DNA of 64,000 nt from Rikenellaceae bacterium (GCA_009783565.1 WRDF01000001.1:1-64000); one strand, 5' to 3'. Positions 40,848 to 51,001 are shown, numbered from the stretch's first letter. Numbers and translations are program-made. The notes: generated from the letters alone by a model not told the origin.

Positions 40848-41636
40848 ATGAAACTCAATCTTAAAAAGCCTATTGTTTTCCTCGATTTGGAGACAACCGG
40901 TGTCGATCCGGCGAAGGACCGCATCGTGGAGATTTCACTGGTCAAGCTCCACCCCGGCGGCGAGCGCGAGGTGAAGACGAGGCGTATAAACCCGGGCGTA
41001 CCCATACCGCCGCAGGCAACGGCAATCCACGGCATCTCGGACGCGGACGTGAGCGACCAGCCCACGTTCCCGCAGATCGCCAAGTCGCTGGCGGCATTTA
41101 TCGAGGGCGCAGACCTGGCGGGTTATAATTCCAATAAATTCGATATTCCGCTGCTGGCGGAGGAATTTCTGCGCGCAGGGGTAGACATCGACCTTAAAAA
41201 ACGCCGGGCAATCGACGTGCAGAATATCTTCCACAAGATGGAGCAGCGAACGCTGGCGGCGGCGTATAGGTTATATTGCGACAAGGAGTTGGAGGGTGCG
41301 CACTCGGCGGAGGCCGATACGCTGGCAACGCTGGAAGTTCTGGAAGCGCAGTTGGAACGGTATGGTGAGGAGTTGCTGCGCAACGATGTGGAAGCGCTGG
41401 CCGAATTTTCGACGATGAACCGTTTTGCGGACTACGCCGGGCGTGTAATATATGACGAACGAGGTGTGGAAGTCTTCGGGTTCGGCAAGCACAAGGGGCG
41501 TGCCGTGAGCGAGGTTTTCCGCGACGAGCCGAGTTATTACTCGTGGATGATGAGCGGCGATTTCCCCGAATACACGAAAAAAGTGATCACCGAAATCCGT
41601 CTGCGCGATGCTATGGTCGCTACAAAAACAAAATAG
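40848..41636 (+). CDS. DnaQ-like 3'-5' exonuclease
   Basis: 262 residues. The DEDDh exonuclease domain spans about 5-175: FLDLETTGVDPAKDRIVEIS (Exo I, D and E), GYNSNKFDIPLLAEE (Exo II) and AHSAEADTLATLEVL (Exo III, His and Asp). A C-terminal ~70-residue module has FGKHKGRAVSEVFRDEPSYYSWMM, as in many Bacteroidota exonucleases. It is either a proofreading subunit or a repair nuclease. It lies downstream of dnaN and the TonB fragment. Confidence 0.8.
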   Translation: MKLNLKKPIVFLDLETTGVDPAKDRIVEISLVKLHPGGEREVKTRRINPGVPIPPQATAIHGISDADVSDQPTFPQIAKSLAAFIEGADLAGYNSNKFDIPLLAEEFLRAGVDIDLKKRRAIDVQNIFHKMEQRTLAAAYRLYCDKELEGAHSAEADTLATLEVLEAQLERYGEELLRNDVEALAEFSTMNRFADYAGRVIYDERGVEVFGFGKHKGRAVSEVFRDEPSYYSWMMSGDFPEYTKKVITEIRLRDAMVATKTK

Positions 41637-41679
41637 CCGCATACTTAGAAGTGCGTCGGTTTCGTTTGAATGACAGTAT

Positions 41680-43590
41680 ATGAAGAGGTTGTTGATCATA
41701 TTGATTTGCGCGGTGATGTCGGCATTGTCGCCGCAGGCGATGGCGCAAACACAGGCGCAGACACAGGAACGCTCGACGAGCATCGTGACGATCGACGGCG
41801 CGCAGTATTACGTGCACACCGTCGCACGCGGCGAGACGCTCTACGGACTGTCACGGCTTTACGACGTCGGCGAGACCGAAATACTGCTCGCAAATCCGCA
41901 CATCGGAGGAGGTCTGCAAGAGGGGCAGGTGATAAAAATTCCGGTGAGCCGTGATGGCGAACGCGAACTCAACCGCCGACAACAGCGGCGTACGTTCGAC
42001 ACCCATACGGTCGCGCGCGGAGAGACGCTGTATGCAATTTCGCAACGCTACGGGGTCTCGGTCGCGACGCTGATGGAGGACAACCGCGAGCTTGATCCTG
42101 CGCACCTGCAACCCGGAACGCAGCTGAATATTCGCCGCTCAGAGCAGGGACGCACGACGGTGTGGCAGATCGACGAACAGATGGCGGAGTACCGCGATGC
42201 GATAAACAGCGTAACGCCCGACGGGCAGTTTTATCTGGTGCGGCCGGGCGACACGCTGTTCAGCCTTGCGCGCGCCTTCGACGTCACGGTGGAGGAATTG
42301 GAGGCGGTCAACGACCTGCGCGAGGGGCTGAAAGCCGGACAACTCATTTTAATTCCCGGACGGTCGGTCGCAAGCAGCGGCACGGAGACAGCACCACCGA
42401 TCGCCGAACCGCGTTTCGAGACCATGCGTGACTCGCTGGCGTGGGTGCGCGAACAACGGCGCATCGAACGCGAGAACACCGGATGGGGGGAGCGGCGCGA
42501 TGAGATTCGCGACATCTCGGCACAGCGGCGGATGAACGTTGCTTTGCTGTTGCCATTTTCGACCCCCGACGGAAGACCGCCCGACCCGCGTGACCGCGAG
42601 AATTTCGTACATTTTTATTATGGCCTGCTCATCGGTTTCGAGGATCTTAAACAGCAGGGCATCTCGGCCGATATCACGGTTTTCGACACCGCACGGTCGG
42701 ACGAGCGGGTGACGCAGATCGTCGGGTCGGAAGAGTTTGCCGCCACCGACCTCATCATAGGCCCTGTCCACGGCGAGGGTCTGCTGTCGGTAATGGCGTT
42801 CGCCGAGAAGCACGGAGCGCCCATAGTCTCGCCGTTGCAGCAGCAGGAAAAAGCAGATGGCAGCGCGGTACTATATCAGATGGCGCCTGCGCGGGAGAAT
42901 AGGTTCGACAAACTTCGCGAAATGCTCGGCCAGCCCGGCATAAACATCATATATATAAACAGTTCTGTGCCCGACGCCGATATGGACGCGAACCTGCGCC
43001 CGTTGCTACCCGTCGGAGTGCGGCAGATAACCTATTCGAGAGAGACCTTCGGGGCCGCGCTGGAAGATGCGCTCGAAAAGCGTAACGGCGACAACGTGCT
43101 GATCGTTTCGTGCCTCAACCCGCAGGTTGTCGATCGGATTTTGAGCCACATAAGTTCGGTGCACAGTAACCTCGTGGCACGCAGCATCATGACCGGCTCA
43201 CGGCTGAGAGTTGTGGGCAACTCGGCATGGGCGCGCTATCCGACGGAATCGGTCGATCACGATCTCTACTTCAAACTGCAACTCCATTTCGTGACCAACT
43301 ACCATGCCGACCGTGCCGATGCGGCCGTGCGCGACTTCACGCGGCGATATATCGAGGCTTTCGGTGCAGTGCCGACACTATTCTCCTATCGCGGCTACGA
43401 TGCGGCAAAACTTTTCGGCGGCGCTCTGATGACCTACGGATATAATTTCGCAGACAAAGTGAACAACAGCACGCAGCGGCTGTTGCAGATGCCCTATAAT
43501 TTCGTCCGCCGCCACGACGACTCGACCCACCGCAATACCGAATGGGTGCTCGTGAGCTACGGCACGAACTATATAATAAGAATAGAGTAA
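41680..43590 (+). CDS. LysM-domain protein with periplasmic-binding (type I) domain
   Basis: 636 residues. A signal peptide (about 1-22, ending PQAMA) precedes three LysM peptidoglycan-binding repeats at about 35-90, 107-155 and 185-235 (VHTVARGETLYGLSRLYDV, THTVARGETLYAISQRYGV, LVRPGDTLFSLARAFDV). A linker leads to a periplasmic-binding-protein type I-like domain (about 285-635; NVALLLPFSTPDGRPPD, ATDLIIGPVHGEG, LFSYRGYDAAKLFGGALM). This looks like a cell-wall-bound periplasmic receptor or scaffold in envelope maintenance. The ligand is unknown. Confidence 0.8.
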   Translation: MKRLLIILICAVMSALSPQAMAQTQAQTQERSTSIVTIDGAQYYVHTVARGETLYGLSRLYDVGETEILLANPHIGGGLQEGQVIKIPVSRDGERELNRRQQRRTFDTHTVARGETLYAISQRYGVSVATLMEDNRELDPAHLQPGTQLNIRRSEQGRTTVWQIDEQMAEYRDAINSVTPDGQFYLVRPGDTLFSLARAFDVTVEELEAVNDLREGLKAGQLILIPGRSVASSGTETAPPIAEPRFETMRDSLAWVREQRRIERENTGWGERRDEIRDISAQRRMNVALLLPFSTPDGRPPDPRDRENFVHFYYGLLIGFEDLKQQGISADITVFDTARSDERVTQIVGSEEFAATDLIIGPVHGEGLLSVMAFAEKHGAPIVSPLQQQEKADGSAVLYQMAPARENRFDKLREMLGQPGINIIYINSSVPDADMDANLRPLLPVGVRQITYSRETFGAALEDALEKRNGDNVLIVSCLNPQVVDRILSHISSVHSNLVARSIMTGSRLRVVGNSAWARYPTESVDHDLYFKLQLHFVTNYHADRADAAVRDFTRRYIEAFGAVPTLFSYRGYDAAKLFGGALMTYGYNFADKVNNSTQRLLQMPYNFVRRHDDSTHRNTEWVLVSYGTNYIIRIE

Positions 43591-43600
43591 CACGCATGTG

Positions 43601-44620
43601 TTACGGTGTCGTTATCTGCACTTCCGCGCCGTCGGGCGTGACGAGGAACGCGCCTGTTCCGTCGGGTGTAATATGACCGATTATGTCGATGCCGCCTATG
43701 CGTGCCACAGTCTCACGAGCTGAGAGAGGAACGGTAAAGAGCAATTCATGGTCGTCGCCACCGTTCAGCGCCGCCACGACAGGGTCGGCGTTCAATTCTT
43801 CCGCCAACGCGTAGGTTTCGCGTGCGATAGGCAACTTATCGAGATAAATACGCGCGCCGCACTGCGAGCTGCGACAAATCCGGAGCAAATCGGCGGCAAG
43901 ACCGTCCGAGAGATCGATCATCGAGGTCGGCACTAAGCCGGCGTCGGCAAGCGATTCGATGACATCGCGGCGCGCGGCGGGCATCAGTTGGCGGCGCAGC
44001 AGATATTCATATCCTTCGAACGAGGGTTGCGGCGACGGGTGACCGTCGAACGCACGCTTTTCGCGCTCCAACAAATGCAATCCCATATACGCTGCGCCGA
44101 GGTCGCCCGTGACGCAAATCAGGTCGTTGGGCTGCGCGCCGCTGCGCCGCACAAGCCGCTCACGCGCGACGCTCCCTAATGCCGAAATGCTGATTACAAG
44201 CCCCGTAACCGACGATTTGAGGTCGCCGCCCACCAGATCGACACCCAAATCTTCGCACGCCGCCCGCGCACCTGCGTAAAACTCCTCCAACCGTTCGACG
44301 CTGAATTTCGACGATATGCCTAATGCGAGCGTCAGTTGCTCGGCGCGGCCGTTCATGGCGAGAATATCACTGCATCCGACTACCACCGCCTTGTAGCCCA
44401 AGTGTTTAAGCGGAAAATATACGAGGTCGAAGTTCACACCTTCCAATAACAAATCGGTAGAAAACAGTGTGTAATTTTCATCGTCGCGCGCTACGACTGC
44501 CGCATCATCGCCCACGCCCGCGACAGTCGTCGTTTGCCGCATTTCGAAACCGCCCGTGAGCCGCTCTATAAGGTTTTCTTTACCTACCGTGATTATTTCG
44601 GTATGTTTTTTGTCCGTCAT
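43601..44620 (-). CDS. thiL: Thiamine-monophosphate kinase
   Basis: 339 residues from MTDKKHTEII. ThiL/PurM-fold marks are GVGDDAAVV, FSTDLLLEGVNFDL, AVVVGCSDILAMNG, LVGGDLKSS, VTGDLGAAYMGL, MIDLSDGLAADLLRI and ALNGGDDHELLFTVP. It phosphorylates thiamine monophosphate to thiamine diphosphate. No TPP riboswitch or other thiamine gene is visible here. It is convergent with the LysM gene (10-base gap) and divergent from adk. Confidence 0.9.
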   Translation of the reverse strand: MTDKKHTEIITVGKENLIERLTGGFEMRQTTTVAGVGDDAAVVARDDENYTLFSTDLLLEGVNFDLVYFPLKHLGYKAVVVGCSDILAMNGRAEQLTLALGISSKFSVERLEEFYAGARAACEDLGVDLVGGDLKSSVTGLVISISALGSVARERLVRRSGAQPNDLICVTGDLGAAYMGLHLLEREKRAFDGHPSPQPSFEGYEYLLRRQLMPAARRDVIESLADAGLVPTSMIDLSDGLAADLLRICRSSQCGARIYLDKLPIARETYALAEELNADPVVAALNGGDDHELLFTVPLSARETVARIGGIDIIGHITPDGTGAFLVTPDGAEVQITTP

Positions 44621-44640
44621 AAATTTATTTTTTACACATG

Positions 44641-44676
44641 CAAAGATAGCAAATGGAGAAATAATCGCTACATTTG
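44641..44676. promoter_or_regulatory. Divergent -7 elements between thiL and adk
   Basis: Minus-strand TATCTTTG (44641-44648) lies 20 bases before thiL. Plus-strand TACATTTG (44669-44676) lies 54 bases before adk. Both fit TAnnTTTG; clear TTTG -33 boxes are not evident. Confidence 0.45.
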
Positions 44677-44730
44677 ACGGATATTTCACGCACATTCAGT
44701 ACACGGAAATTTCACACGCACACCGCGCAC

Positions 44731-45339
44731 ATGTTAAATATCGTACTTTTTGGCCCTCCGGGAGCGGGCAAAGGAACTCAGGCCACTATGCTGGTCAACA
44801 AATACGGCTTCGAACACATCTCCACCGGTCAGGTCATACGCGACGAAATACGGCTCGGCACAAAGATCGGGCGCAGCGTCAAAGAACGCATCGAGCACGG
44901 CGAACTCGCCTCCGACGAGGTTGTGGTAGAACTCGTAGCCGACTTCGTCGAACGCCACCGCGAATCGTCGCACGGCAATATCTATGACGGCTTTCCGCGA
45001 ACGACTGTTCAGGCCGAAGAATTCGACAAGACGCTTGAAGCGCACGGCCTGTGCGTCGATGTGATGCTTTCGCTCGAAGTGCCGGAAGAGGTGCTCATCG
45101 AGCGTCTGCTTCGGCGCGGCGCGGAGAGCGGGCGTGCCGACGATTTCAGCATCGAGGTGATCCGCAACCGCCTCGATATATACAATCGCCAGACGGCCAT
45201 CGTCGCCGACTACTATTGCCGCCAAGGTAAACATATAATAATCAACGGATTAGGCTCTGTCGAAGAAGTTTTCGAGCGACTGTGCAGCGAGATAGATAAG
45301 TTAGTTCCCTGCCCTATTTGTCATAACCCTGTGATATAA
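44731..45339 (+). CDS. adk: Adenylate kinase
   Basis: 202 residues from MLNIVLFGPPGAGKGTQA (P-loop), which fixes the start. The NMP-binding domain, YDGFPRTTVQAEEFD and a short LID without zinc cysteines (RRGAESGRADDF) follow. It interconverts ATP+AMP and 2 ADP. The usual STGDLLR reads STGQVIR here, an unusual Asp to Gln change. The C-terminus has an extra cysteine pair (PCPICHNPVI) resembling a half zinc knuckle. Confidence 0.9.
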   Translation: MLNIVLFGPPGAGKGTQATMLVNKYGFEHISTGQVIRDEIRLGTKIGRSVKERIEHGELASDEVVVELVADFVERHRESSHGNIYDGFPRTTVQAEEFDKTLEAHGLCVDVMLSLEVPEEVLIERLLRRGAESGRADDFSIEVIRNRLDIYNRQTAIVADYYCRQGKHIIINGLGSVEEVFERLCSEIDKLVPCPICHNPVI

Positions 45340-45374
45340 CCTGTATAATCTCCCGCCACCTGTCGTAACCCGAA

Positions 45375-46322
45375 ATGATGCGCGCAATGAAAAAATTCGT
45401 ACTGATATTTGCCGTGCTTGTTGCGATGTCTGCCGGCGTGGGTGCGCAGTCGAGCGAGGTGGAGAAGTTGCGCGATGAGATCAAGGAACTACAAGCCGAA
45501 TTGAAAAATGATTATAGGGTGTTAATGGACTTCGGAAACAGGGAGTCAAATCAAGTTTTGCTTCTTGTAACCCTGATAGTCATTGCCTTTGGTGTGATAG
45601 CGCCATGGCAGTTGAACAGAGCGAGCAATAAAAATATCGACGGGAAAATTAATGAGTTAAAGAAAGAACTCGATAAACTAAAAAATACTTCTGATGAGGT
45701 ATCGAAGATAAAAGAAGAAATGAAGTCTCTTAAAGAAGAGGTCGAAAAATCAAAACAGGAGGCAGAAACTGCTGCAAAAGAAGCCGAAGCGAGTAAATTA
45801 TTTGCCGAAGCGTTAAACGAAAAAGATGTCGATAAAGAAATTGAATTGTATAGTAAATCGGTTGAGCTTTACCCAACTAGTGCGACTTATTATAACAGAG
45901 GGAACGCATATAATAATAAAGGTGAATATGACAAGGCGATAGCGGATTTCAGCAAAGCAATCGAGGTAAATCCGACATATACTAATGCTTATAATAACAG
46001 AGGGATTGCATATGGAGAGATAGGCAAATTCGGTAAAGCGATAAAGGATTACGATAAAGCAATAGAGGTGAATCCGAAAAATTTTGAGACTTACAACAAC
46101 AGAGGGAACGTATATTGTCAGACAGGCGAATTCGATAAAGCGATAAAGGATTACGATAAAGCAATCGAATTGAATCCTAACTTTGCTGAAATTTATAAGA
46201 ACCGAGCCTTAGCCTATCGAGACATGTTAAAAGCGTCAAAAAGTCAAAAGGAAAAAGCCGAATATCTGCGTCATGCCGAAGCAGACGAAGCAAAGGCGCA
46301 AGAGTTTAAAGATAAAAAATAG
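45375..46322 (+). CDS. TPR-repeat protein with signal peptide, membrane helix and coiled coil
   Basis: 315 residues. It has a signal peptide (about 1-24), a short helix and a membrane segment (about 61-79, LLLVTLIVIAFGVIAPW). A Lys/Glu-rich coiled coil follows (about 85-145), then four tandem TPRs (about 145-285; YYNRGNAYNNKGEYDKAIADF and three similar units). Its codon use is markedly AT-richer than adk and gltX around it, suggesting acquisition or relaxed selection. It is a likely envelope protein-interaction scaffold. Confidence 0.75.
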   Translation: MMRAMKKFVLIFAVLVAMSAGVGAQSSEVEKLRDEIKELQAELKNDYRVLMDFGNRESNQVLLLVTLIVIAFGVIAPWQLNRASNKNIDGKINELKKELDKLKNTSDEVSKIKEEMKSLKEEVEKSKQEAETAAKEAEASKLFAEALNEKDVDKEIELYSKSVELYPTSATYYNRGNAYNNKGEYDKAIADFSKAIEVNPTYTNAYNNRGIAYGEIGKFGKAIKDYDKAIEVNPKNFETYNNRGNVYCQTGEFDKAIKDYDKAIELNPNFAEIYKNRALAYRDMLKASKSQKEKAEYLRHAEADEAKAQEFKDKK

Positions 46323-46349
46323 TGCGGCGGCGAAAGGTGAAATAAATAT

Positions 46350-47888
46350 ATGAAAGAAAATCAAACAGACACGCGTGTCCGCGTGCGTTTTGCGCCGAGT
46401 CCGACGGGGCCGCTCCATATCGGGGGCGTGCGCACGGCGCTGTATAATTACCTTTTCGCACGGCGGCATGGCGGCACGTTCATACTACGAATAGAGGACA
46501 CCGATGCGGCGCGTTTTGTACCCGGAGCGGAGGAATATATAAACGAGGCGCTTGCGTGGTGCGGAATCGAGGTCGACGAGGGGGTGCGCGAGGGCGGCCC
46601 GCACGGGCCTTACCGCCAGAGCGAGCGGCGGGAGATTTATTTGCAATATGCGTTGCAATTAGTCGCGGCCGGAGCGGCTTATTACGCTTTCGATACACCT
46701 GAGGCTTTGGAGGCGTTGCGGGCGGAGACCGAAGCGCGCGGCGGGACATTTGCCTATAACCACGCGGTACGCGGGCTTTTAGAGACATCGCTCAGGCTCT
46801 CCGACGATGAAGTACGGGCGCGCATAGAGCGCGGCGACCAGTGGGTGATCCGCTTCCGGATGCCGGAGGGCGAAGACGTTGTGATGCACGACATCGTGCG
46901 CGGCGAAGTGGTCGTAAATACCTCTGCGTTAGACGATAAGGTGCTCTTTAAGTCGGCCGACGGACTGCCGACATACCACCTTGCGAATATCGTGGACGAC
47001 CACCTGATGGAGATTACGCACGTAATACGGGGCGAGGAGTGGTTACCGTCGCTGCCGCTGCATTATTTATTATACAGGGCATTCGGATGGTCGGCGACGC
47101 AGCCTGTTTTTGCACATCTGCCTTTGCTTTTGAAGCCGAGCGGACAGGGAAAATTGAGCAAACGCGACGGCGACAAATTAGGTTTTCCGGTTTTCCCGCT
47201 AAGTTGGCGCGACCCCGCAACGGGTGAGGTTTCGCGCGGATACCGTGAGGACGGATATTTCCCCGAAGCATTCGTGAACATGCTCGCGCTGTTGGGGTGG
47301 AATCCCGGAACGGAGCAGGAAATCTTTTCAATGGAGGAACTGATCGAAACGTTCTCGCTCGACCGTGTAGGCAAATCTGGCGCGCGGTTCAGCCCCGACA
47401 AAGCGCTGTGGTTCAACGCACAATACATGCACACGCGCTCGGACGAGGAACTCGGGAGGCTGTTTTTGCCGATACTGTCGGAACATGGAATTTCTGTCGG
47501 TTTGGATGTTGCTGCGCGGGTTGCGGGACTGGTCAAGACGCGTGCGACATTCGTATCCGATTTTTGGGATTTGGCGTCGTTTTTCTTTGTCGCGCCTGCC
47601 GAGTATGAGCAGAAAACGGTCGAGAAATATTGGAAAGGCGACAATCCGGAGCGCGTGCGCGAAGTGCGTTCAACGCTTGCGGCGCTCGGCGATTTTTCTG
47701 CCGCAAGCCTGCGCGAGACGGTTCAGGGTCTTATCGCCGTGCGCGAGTGGCCGACGGGGCAGGTGATGAATGCCCTGCGCCTTGCGGTAGTCGGAGCGAG
47801 CAAAGGCCCCGACATGTTCGATATCCTCGAACTGATCGGCAAAGCTGAAACCCTCCGTCGACTCGATCGCGCTTTAGAGATAATATAG
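46350..47888 (+). CDS. gltX: Glutamyl-tRNA synthetase
   Basis: 512 residues. The class I signatures are FAPSPTGPLHIGGVRTALYNYLFA (HIGH-type) and GKLSKRDGDKLGFP (KMSKS-type, KLSKR). The Glu-specific IEDTDAARFV, YHLANIVDDHLMEITHVIRGEEWLPS and a C-terminal helical anticodon-binding domain complete it. It charges tRNA-Glu and its length is standard. A bidirectional terminator follows. Confidence 0.95.
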   Translation: MKENQTDTRVRVRFAPSPTGPLHIGGVRTALYNYLFARRHGGTFILRIEDTDAARFVPGAEEYINEALAWCGIEVDEGVREGGPHGPYRQSERREIYLQYALQLVAAGAAYYAFDTPEALEALRAETEARGGTFAYNHAVRGLLETSLRLSDDEVRARIERGDQWVIRFRMPEGEDVVMHDIVRGEVVVNTSALDDKVLFKSADGLPTYHLANIVDDHLMEITHVIRGEEWLPSLPLHYLLYRAFGWSATQPVFAHLPLLLKPSGQGKLSKRDGDKLGFPVFPLSWRDPATGEVSRGYREDGYFPEAFVNMLALLGWNPGTEQEIFSMEELIETFSLDRVGKSGARFSPDKALWFNAQYMHTRSDEELGRLFLPILSEHGISVGLDVAARVAGLVKTRATFVSDFWDLASFFFVAPAEYEQKTVEKYWKGDNPERVREVRSTLAALGDFSAASLRETVQGLIAVREWPTGQVMNALRLAVVGASKGPDMFDILELIGKAETLRRLDRALEII

Positions 47889-47906
47889 CAGGAGTAATAA
47901 GACTGT

Positions 47907-47937
47907 CATCCCGAACGTCTTAAAGGCGTTCGGGATG
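47907..47937. terminator. Bidirectional terminator between convergent gltX and TPR gene
   Basis: CATCCCGAACG / CGTTCGGGATG, an 11-bp stem followed by ATAGTTTTT on the plus strand. The sequence is also a minimal version of the TCATCCCGAACG dispersed repeat, hinting that the repeats can serve as terminators. Confidence 0.75.
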
Positions 47938-47965
47938 ATAGTTTTTATCGATATTCGTAATTGAC

Positions 47966-50920
47966 TCACAGCCTCGCGATACGCTGCCTGGCGGCGTCGA
48001 TAATGCCGTCGTTGGCGGGCGAATAGCCATCGATGATACTTTGGAGTGTGGCGCGCGCCTGAAACGTGTCGCCGCGCGCAATGTAGATGTCACCCAGAAT
48101 CAGGAACGCGCGACCGAGTTCATATTGGTGCGGCGTGTTTTGCTCGGCAAAAGCGAGGATCATCGTCTGCGCGCCATCCATGTCGCCGGCAGCCATACGC
48201 GATTCTATGACTTTAAGCGTCGAGCGAGCGCCTACGGCCGTACGCGATTCGGTGGCCAAATCACGGTAGATAGCCTGTGCATCCTGTACAGAGCCGCGCC
48301 GTTCAAGCACTCCGGCTTTCATGAATCGCGCCTCGCGCCGCACGTCTTCCGAAACGCCCGATAATCCCAGTATATCATCCGCGCTACGCTCTATAAGGTC
48401 GTCACTCCCGGCTACCGCCGTACTCGCGAGGTAGCTCGACAAAGCGCGTGAGACAGTGGTGGGATTCACAGCCGCATCGGCCAATCGACGATAGGCGACG
48501 GCGGCCTCGCTATGCCGTCCCGCACGCTCTAACAGCGGCGCGAGCCTTTCGAAAGCACGCACCGTGTAAGCATTGAAGTGCATCTCGCCGAGTTCGCGAT
48601 AACTCGTAATGGCATCATCGGTGCGTCCGGTTGCCGCATATGCCTCGCCGAGATGGAAAAGCGCTTCGGCACGGTAAACACCGCGCGGGTGACGGTCGAG
48701 ATAATTCCGCAGCGCAGTGATCCCGCCCGACGTGTTACCTTGCTGTAAATAAGTATTTTGCGCGGCGGCGAATGCCAGCGAGTCGCGCGAAACGGCCGAG
48801 AGATCGGTCTCCATGCCCGCGCGCGCAGCGAATGCGAAATAGGAATCCACATCGTTGCTCTCGACATAGAGGTTGCGCAGCGCAAGCATCGCATTGCGCG
48901 CTTCGGGCGAATTGGGCGCGCGATCAACCGCCATTTTATAGTATTCGCTCGCCCGCGCACGGTCGCCGAGATTCAGATATATCAACCCCAGATCGGCGAG
49001 CGCAGCGGCATGATGTTCGTTCGTAGGATAGGCTTCAATGAACCGGTGCATCGCTCCCGCCGCGTCACGGAAACGCTCCAAAGAGATATAAGCAAGCCCG
49101 AGTTCATACATCGCATCGGGTACATAATCGCCTTGCCGAGCGCGGATTATCTCGTTCATCGATTCTATTTTGCGCTCCGGACGCCCGACATGGCCGAGCA
49201 TCATCGCGCGCTGGAATTGCGAGTAGAAACGCTCGTCCGCTCCGATGCGCGCCGCATTGTCGTACATCTCGATGGCCCGCCAGAACTCACGGTTAGCGAA
49301 GTCGATGTCGCCCAGACGGTTGAACGCATCGGCGCGGTAGCTGTCGCGCGTGGTATGGGCGGCTATGAAACGGTCGAACCAATCGCGCGCCGCACGCCAT
49401 TCGGCACGGTTAAAGTGGCTGTAACCCAGCCCATAGAGCGCCATACGGTACTCAGGCTCGGTCGACGGAGCAAGGTTTATATAATCGCGATAGAGACGTG
49501 CCGCCGCTGCGTAATCGCCCTGTCCATAGCGTATTTCGCCCATCCAGAACTGTGCGAGGGCGGTGTATCGCGGGTTGCCGCGCGAGCGCGCAGATTCTTC
49601 CAATATTGCAAAAGCACGGTCTGCTTCGCCTGCGGTATACAGGTCCATCGCACGGAAATATGCTATGCGTTGCGCCGCCGCACGGATATTATTATCCGGA
49701 TTGGGAATGCTCATTATCGCTTCATAAGCGGCCTCGAAGTTGCGCGAATTATAGTATGCCGCCGCCAGATATTCGGTGGCTTCAGCCAAGCGCGGAGACT
49801 GCGGATACTCGTCAATATAACGCCTCAGAACATTTATCGCCTCGTTGAAAACGCCGCCGCCCAACTCGAATTGCAGCTTGCCGTAATTGAACAACGCATC
49901 TTCACGGATCGCCGCATCGAAATCGCTGTCCGCCGAGATCGAGAACGATTGCATCGCCTCGCGCTTGCGATCGAGACGCAGGTAAGCCGCAGCCAAATGA
50001 TACGCCGCGTTCTGACTCAGCCTGTCGGGAGTTCCTACAACGCGCGCCAACGCGTCGGCCGCCTGAGCAAAACGCCCCATCATAAAATCCGAATAGCCCG
50101 CTATGTAATACTCTTCGCGCCCCATCTGTCCGCCATTGGTGCGGAAGAGGTCGATGTAGTGCATCGTGCGCGCGTAGTCCTCCTTGCGAAACCACGATTC
50201 GGCCATCGTGCGCGCGATTTCGGCCGTGCGCGCCGCACCCTCCGAGCGCCTCAGGAGCGCGTCGCCGTGCGTGGTCACATAATCATAATTGCCGTCAAGA
50301 AATTCTAATTGCAGCAGATAGAACGGCACGACGGCCGAGTACGACGGATCGTCGGCCAGAGCGGCAAACCCCCGCCGCGCCGCCGCATGATTACCCGCCG
50401 CATAGTCTATGTAAGCGATATAATACCAGGCATGAGGCAGATAGCGCTCGCCGCCGACCTGCCGCAGCGAAGTCAGCGCGCTCAGCATATCGCCTGTCGT
50501 GAATTCCGCATATCCGCGTTTGAAATGGTACTCGTTGCGCCGCTCGCCGCGAAGACCGAAAGCGTTCGTAGCGCGAAATTCCTGCAAAGCCTCCTCGTGC
50601 CGCCCCTCGTCAAACAGCGCGACGGCCAGCGTAAGCCGCAGATCGTCAGTGTATATCGATTCGGGATAAAGCCGCGCGAAGTTCTCGATCATGGCCAGCG
50701 CACCCGGCTCGCCCAGCCGCGCCGCACATTGCGCAAGCATGTAGTCAATACGCATAAGCTCGGTTTGGCCCACGACCGCCCCGCGCATTTTCAGAAGCTC
50801 GTACTGCGCCGCACGCCACTGCTCGGCGTCGAACAGCTCGGTGGCACGGTCCTGCGCGTTAATATTTACTATCGAGATAAGCGTCGCCGCGAGAGCGACA
50901 AGGAATGTGCGTCGGGTCAT
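47966..50920 (-). CDS. Large TPR-repeat exported protein
   Basis: 984 residues. A signal peptide (about 1-22, ISIVNINAQ) is followed almost entirely by helical tetratricopeptide-like repeats. Examples are EDYARTMHYIDLF, YAAAARLYRDYINLAPS, WRAARDWFDRFIAAH, FRDAAGAMHRFIEAYPTNEHHAAALADLGLIYLNLG and FQARATLQSIIDGYSP near the end. Bacteroidota carry such ~1,000-residue TPR proteins as conserved envelope scaffolds; the partner is unknown. The gene stands alone, convergent to gltX. Confidence 0.8.
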   Translation of the reverse strand: MTRRTFLVALAATLISIVNINAQDRATELFDAEQWRAAQYELLKMRGAVVGQTELMRIDYMLAQCAARLGEPGALAMIENFARLYPESIYTDDLRLTLAVALFDEGRHEEALQEFRATNAFGLRGERRNEYHFKRGYAEFTTGDMLSALTSLRQVGGERYLPHAWYYIAYIDYAAGNHAAARRGFAALADDPSYSAVVPFYLLQLEFLDGNYDYVTTHGDALLRRSEGAARTAEIARTMAESWFRKEDYARTMHYIDLFRTNGGQMGREEYYIAGYSDFMMGRFAQAADALARVVGTPDRLSQNAAYHLAAAYLRLDRKREAMQSFSISADSDFDAAIREDALFNYGKLQFELGGGVFNEAINVLRRYIDEYPQSPRLAEATEYLAAAYYNSRNFEAAYEAIMSIPNPDNNIRAAAQRIAYFRAMDLYTAGEADRAFAILEESARSRGNPRYTALAQFWMGEIRYGQGDYAAAARLYRDYINLAPSTEPEYRMALYGLGYSHFNRAEWRAARDWFDRFIAAHTTRDSYRADAFNRLGDIDFANREFWRAIEMYDNAARIGADERFYSQFQRAMMLGHVGRPERKIESMNEIIRARQGDYVPDAMYELGLAYISLERFRDAAGAMHRFIEAYPTNEHHAAALADLGLIYLNLGDRARASEYYKMAVDRAPNSPEARNAMLALRNLYVESNDVDSYFAFAARAGMETDLSAVSRDSLAFAAAQNTYLQQGNTSGGITALRNYLDRHPRGVYRAEALFHLGEAYAATGRTDDAITSYRELGEMHFNAYTVRAFERLAPLLERAGRHSEAAVAYRRLADAAVNPTTVSRALSSYLASTAVAGSDDLIERSADDILGLSGVSEDVRREARFMKAGVLERRGSVQDAQAIYRDLATESRTAVGARSTLKVIESRMAAGDMDGAQTMILAFAEQNTPHQYELGRAFLILGDIYIARGDTFQARATLQSIIDGYSPANDGIIDAARQRIARL

Positions 50921-51001
50921 GCGCCTTGTGTTTATATTTAAAACACAAATTTAAGGAAAATATTGCGAACGGCGCACTAAGACAGGGTAATAGCATAAAA
51001 T

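Noticed and set aside
48758-50308. Long plus-strand open frame (~516 codons) opposite the large TPR gene
   Set aside because: It is a shadow of the GC-rich TPR gene. The protein is Arg/His/Ile-rich without domains, and the minus-strand gene has a signal peptide and clear repeats.
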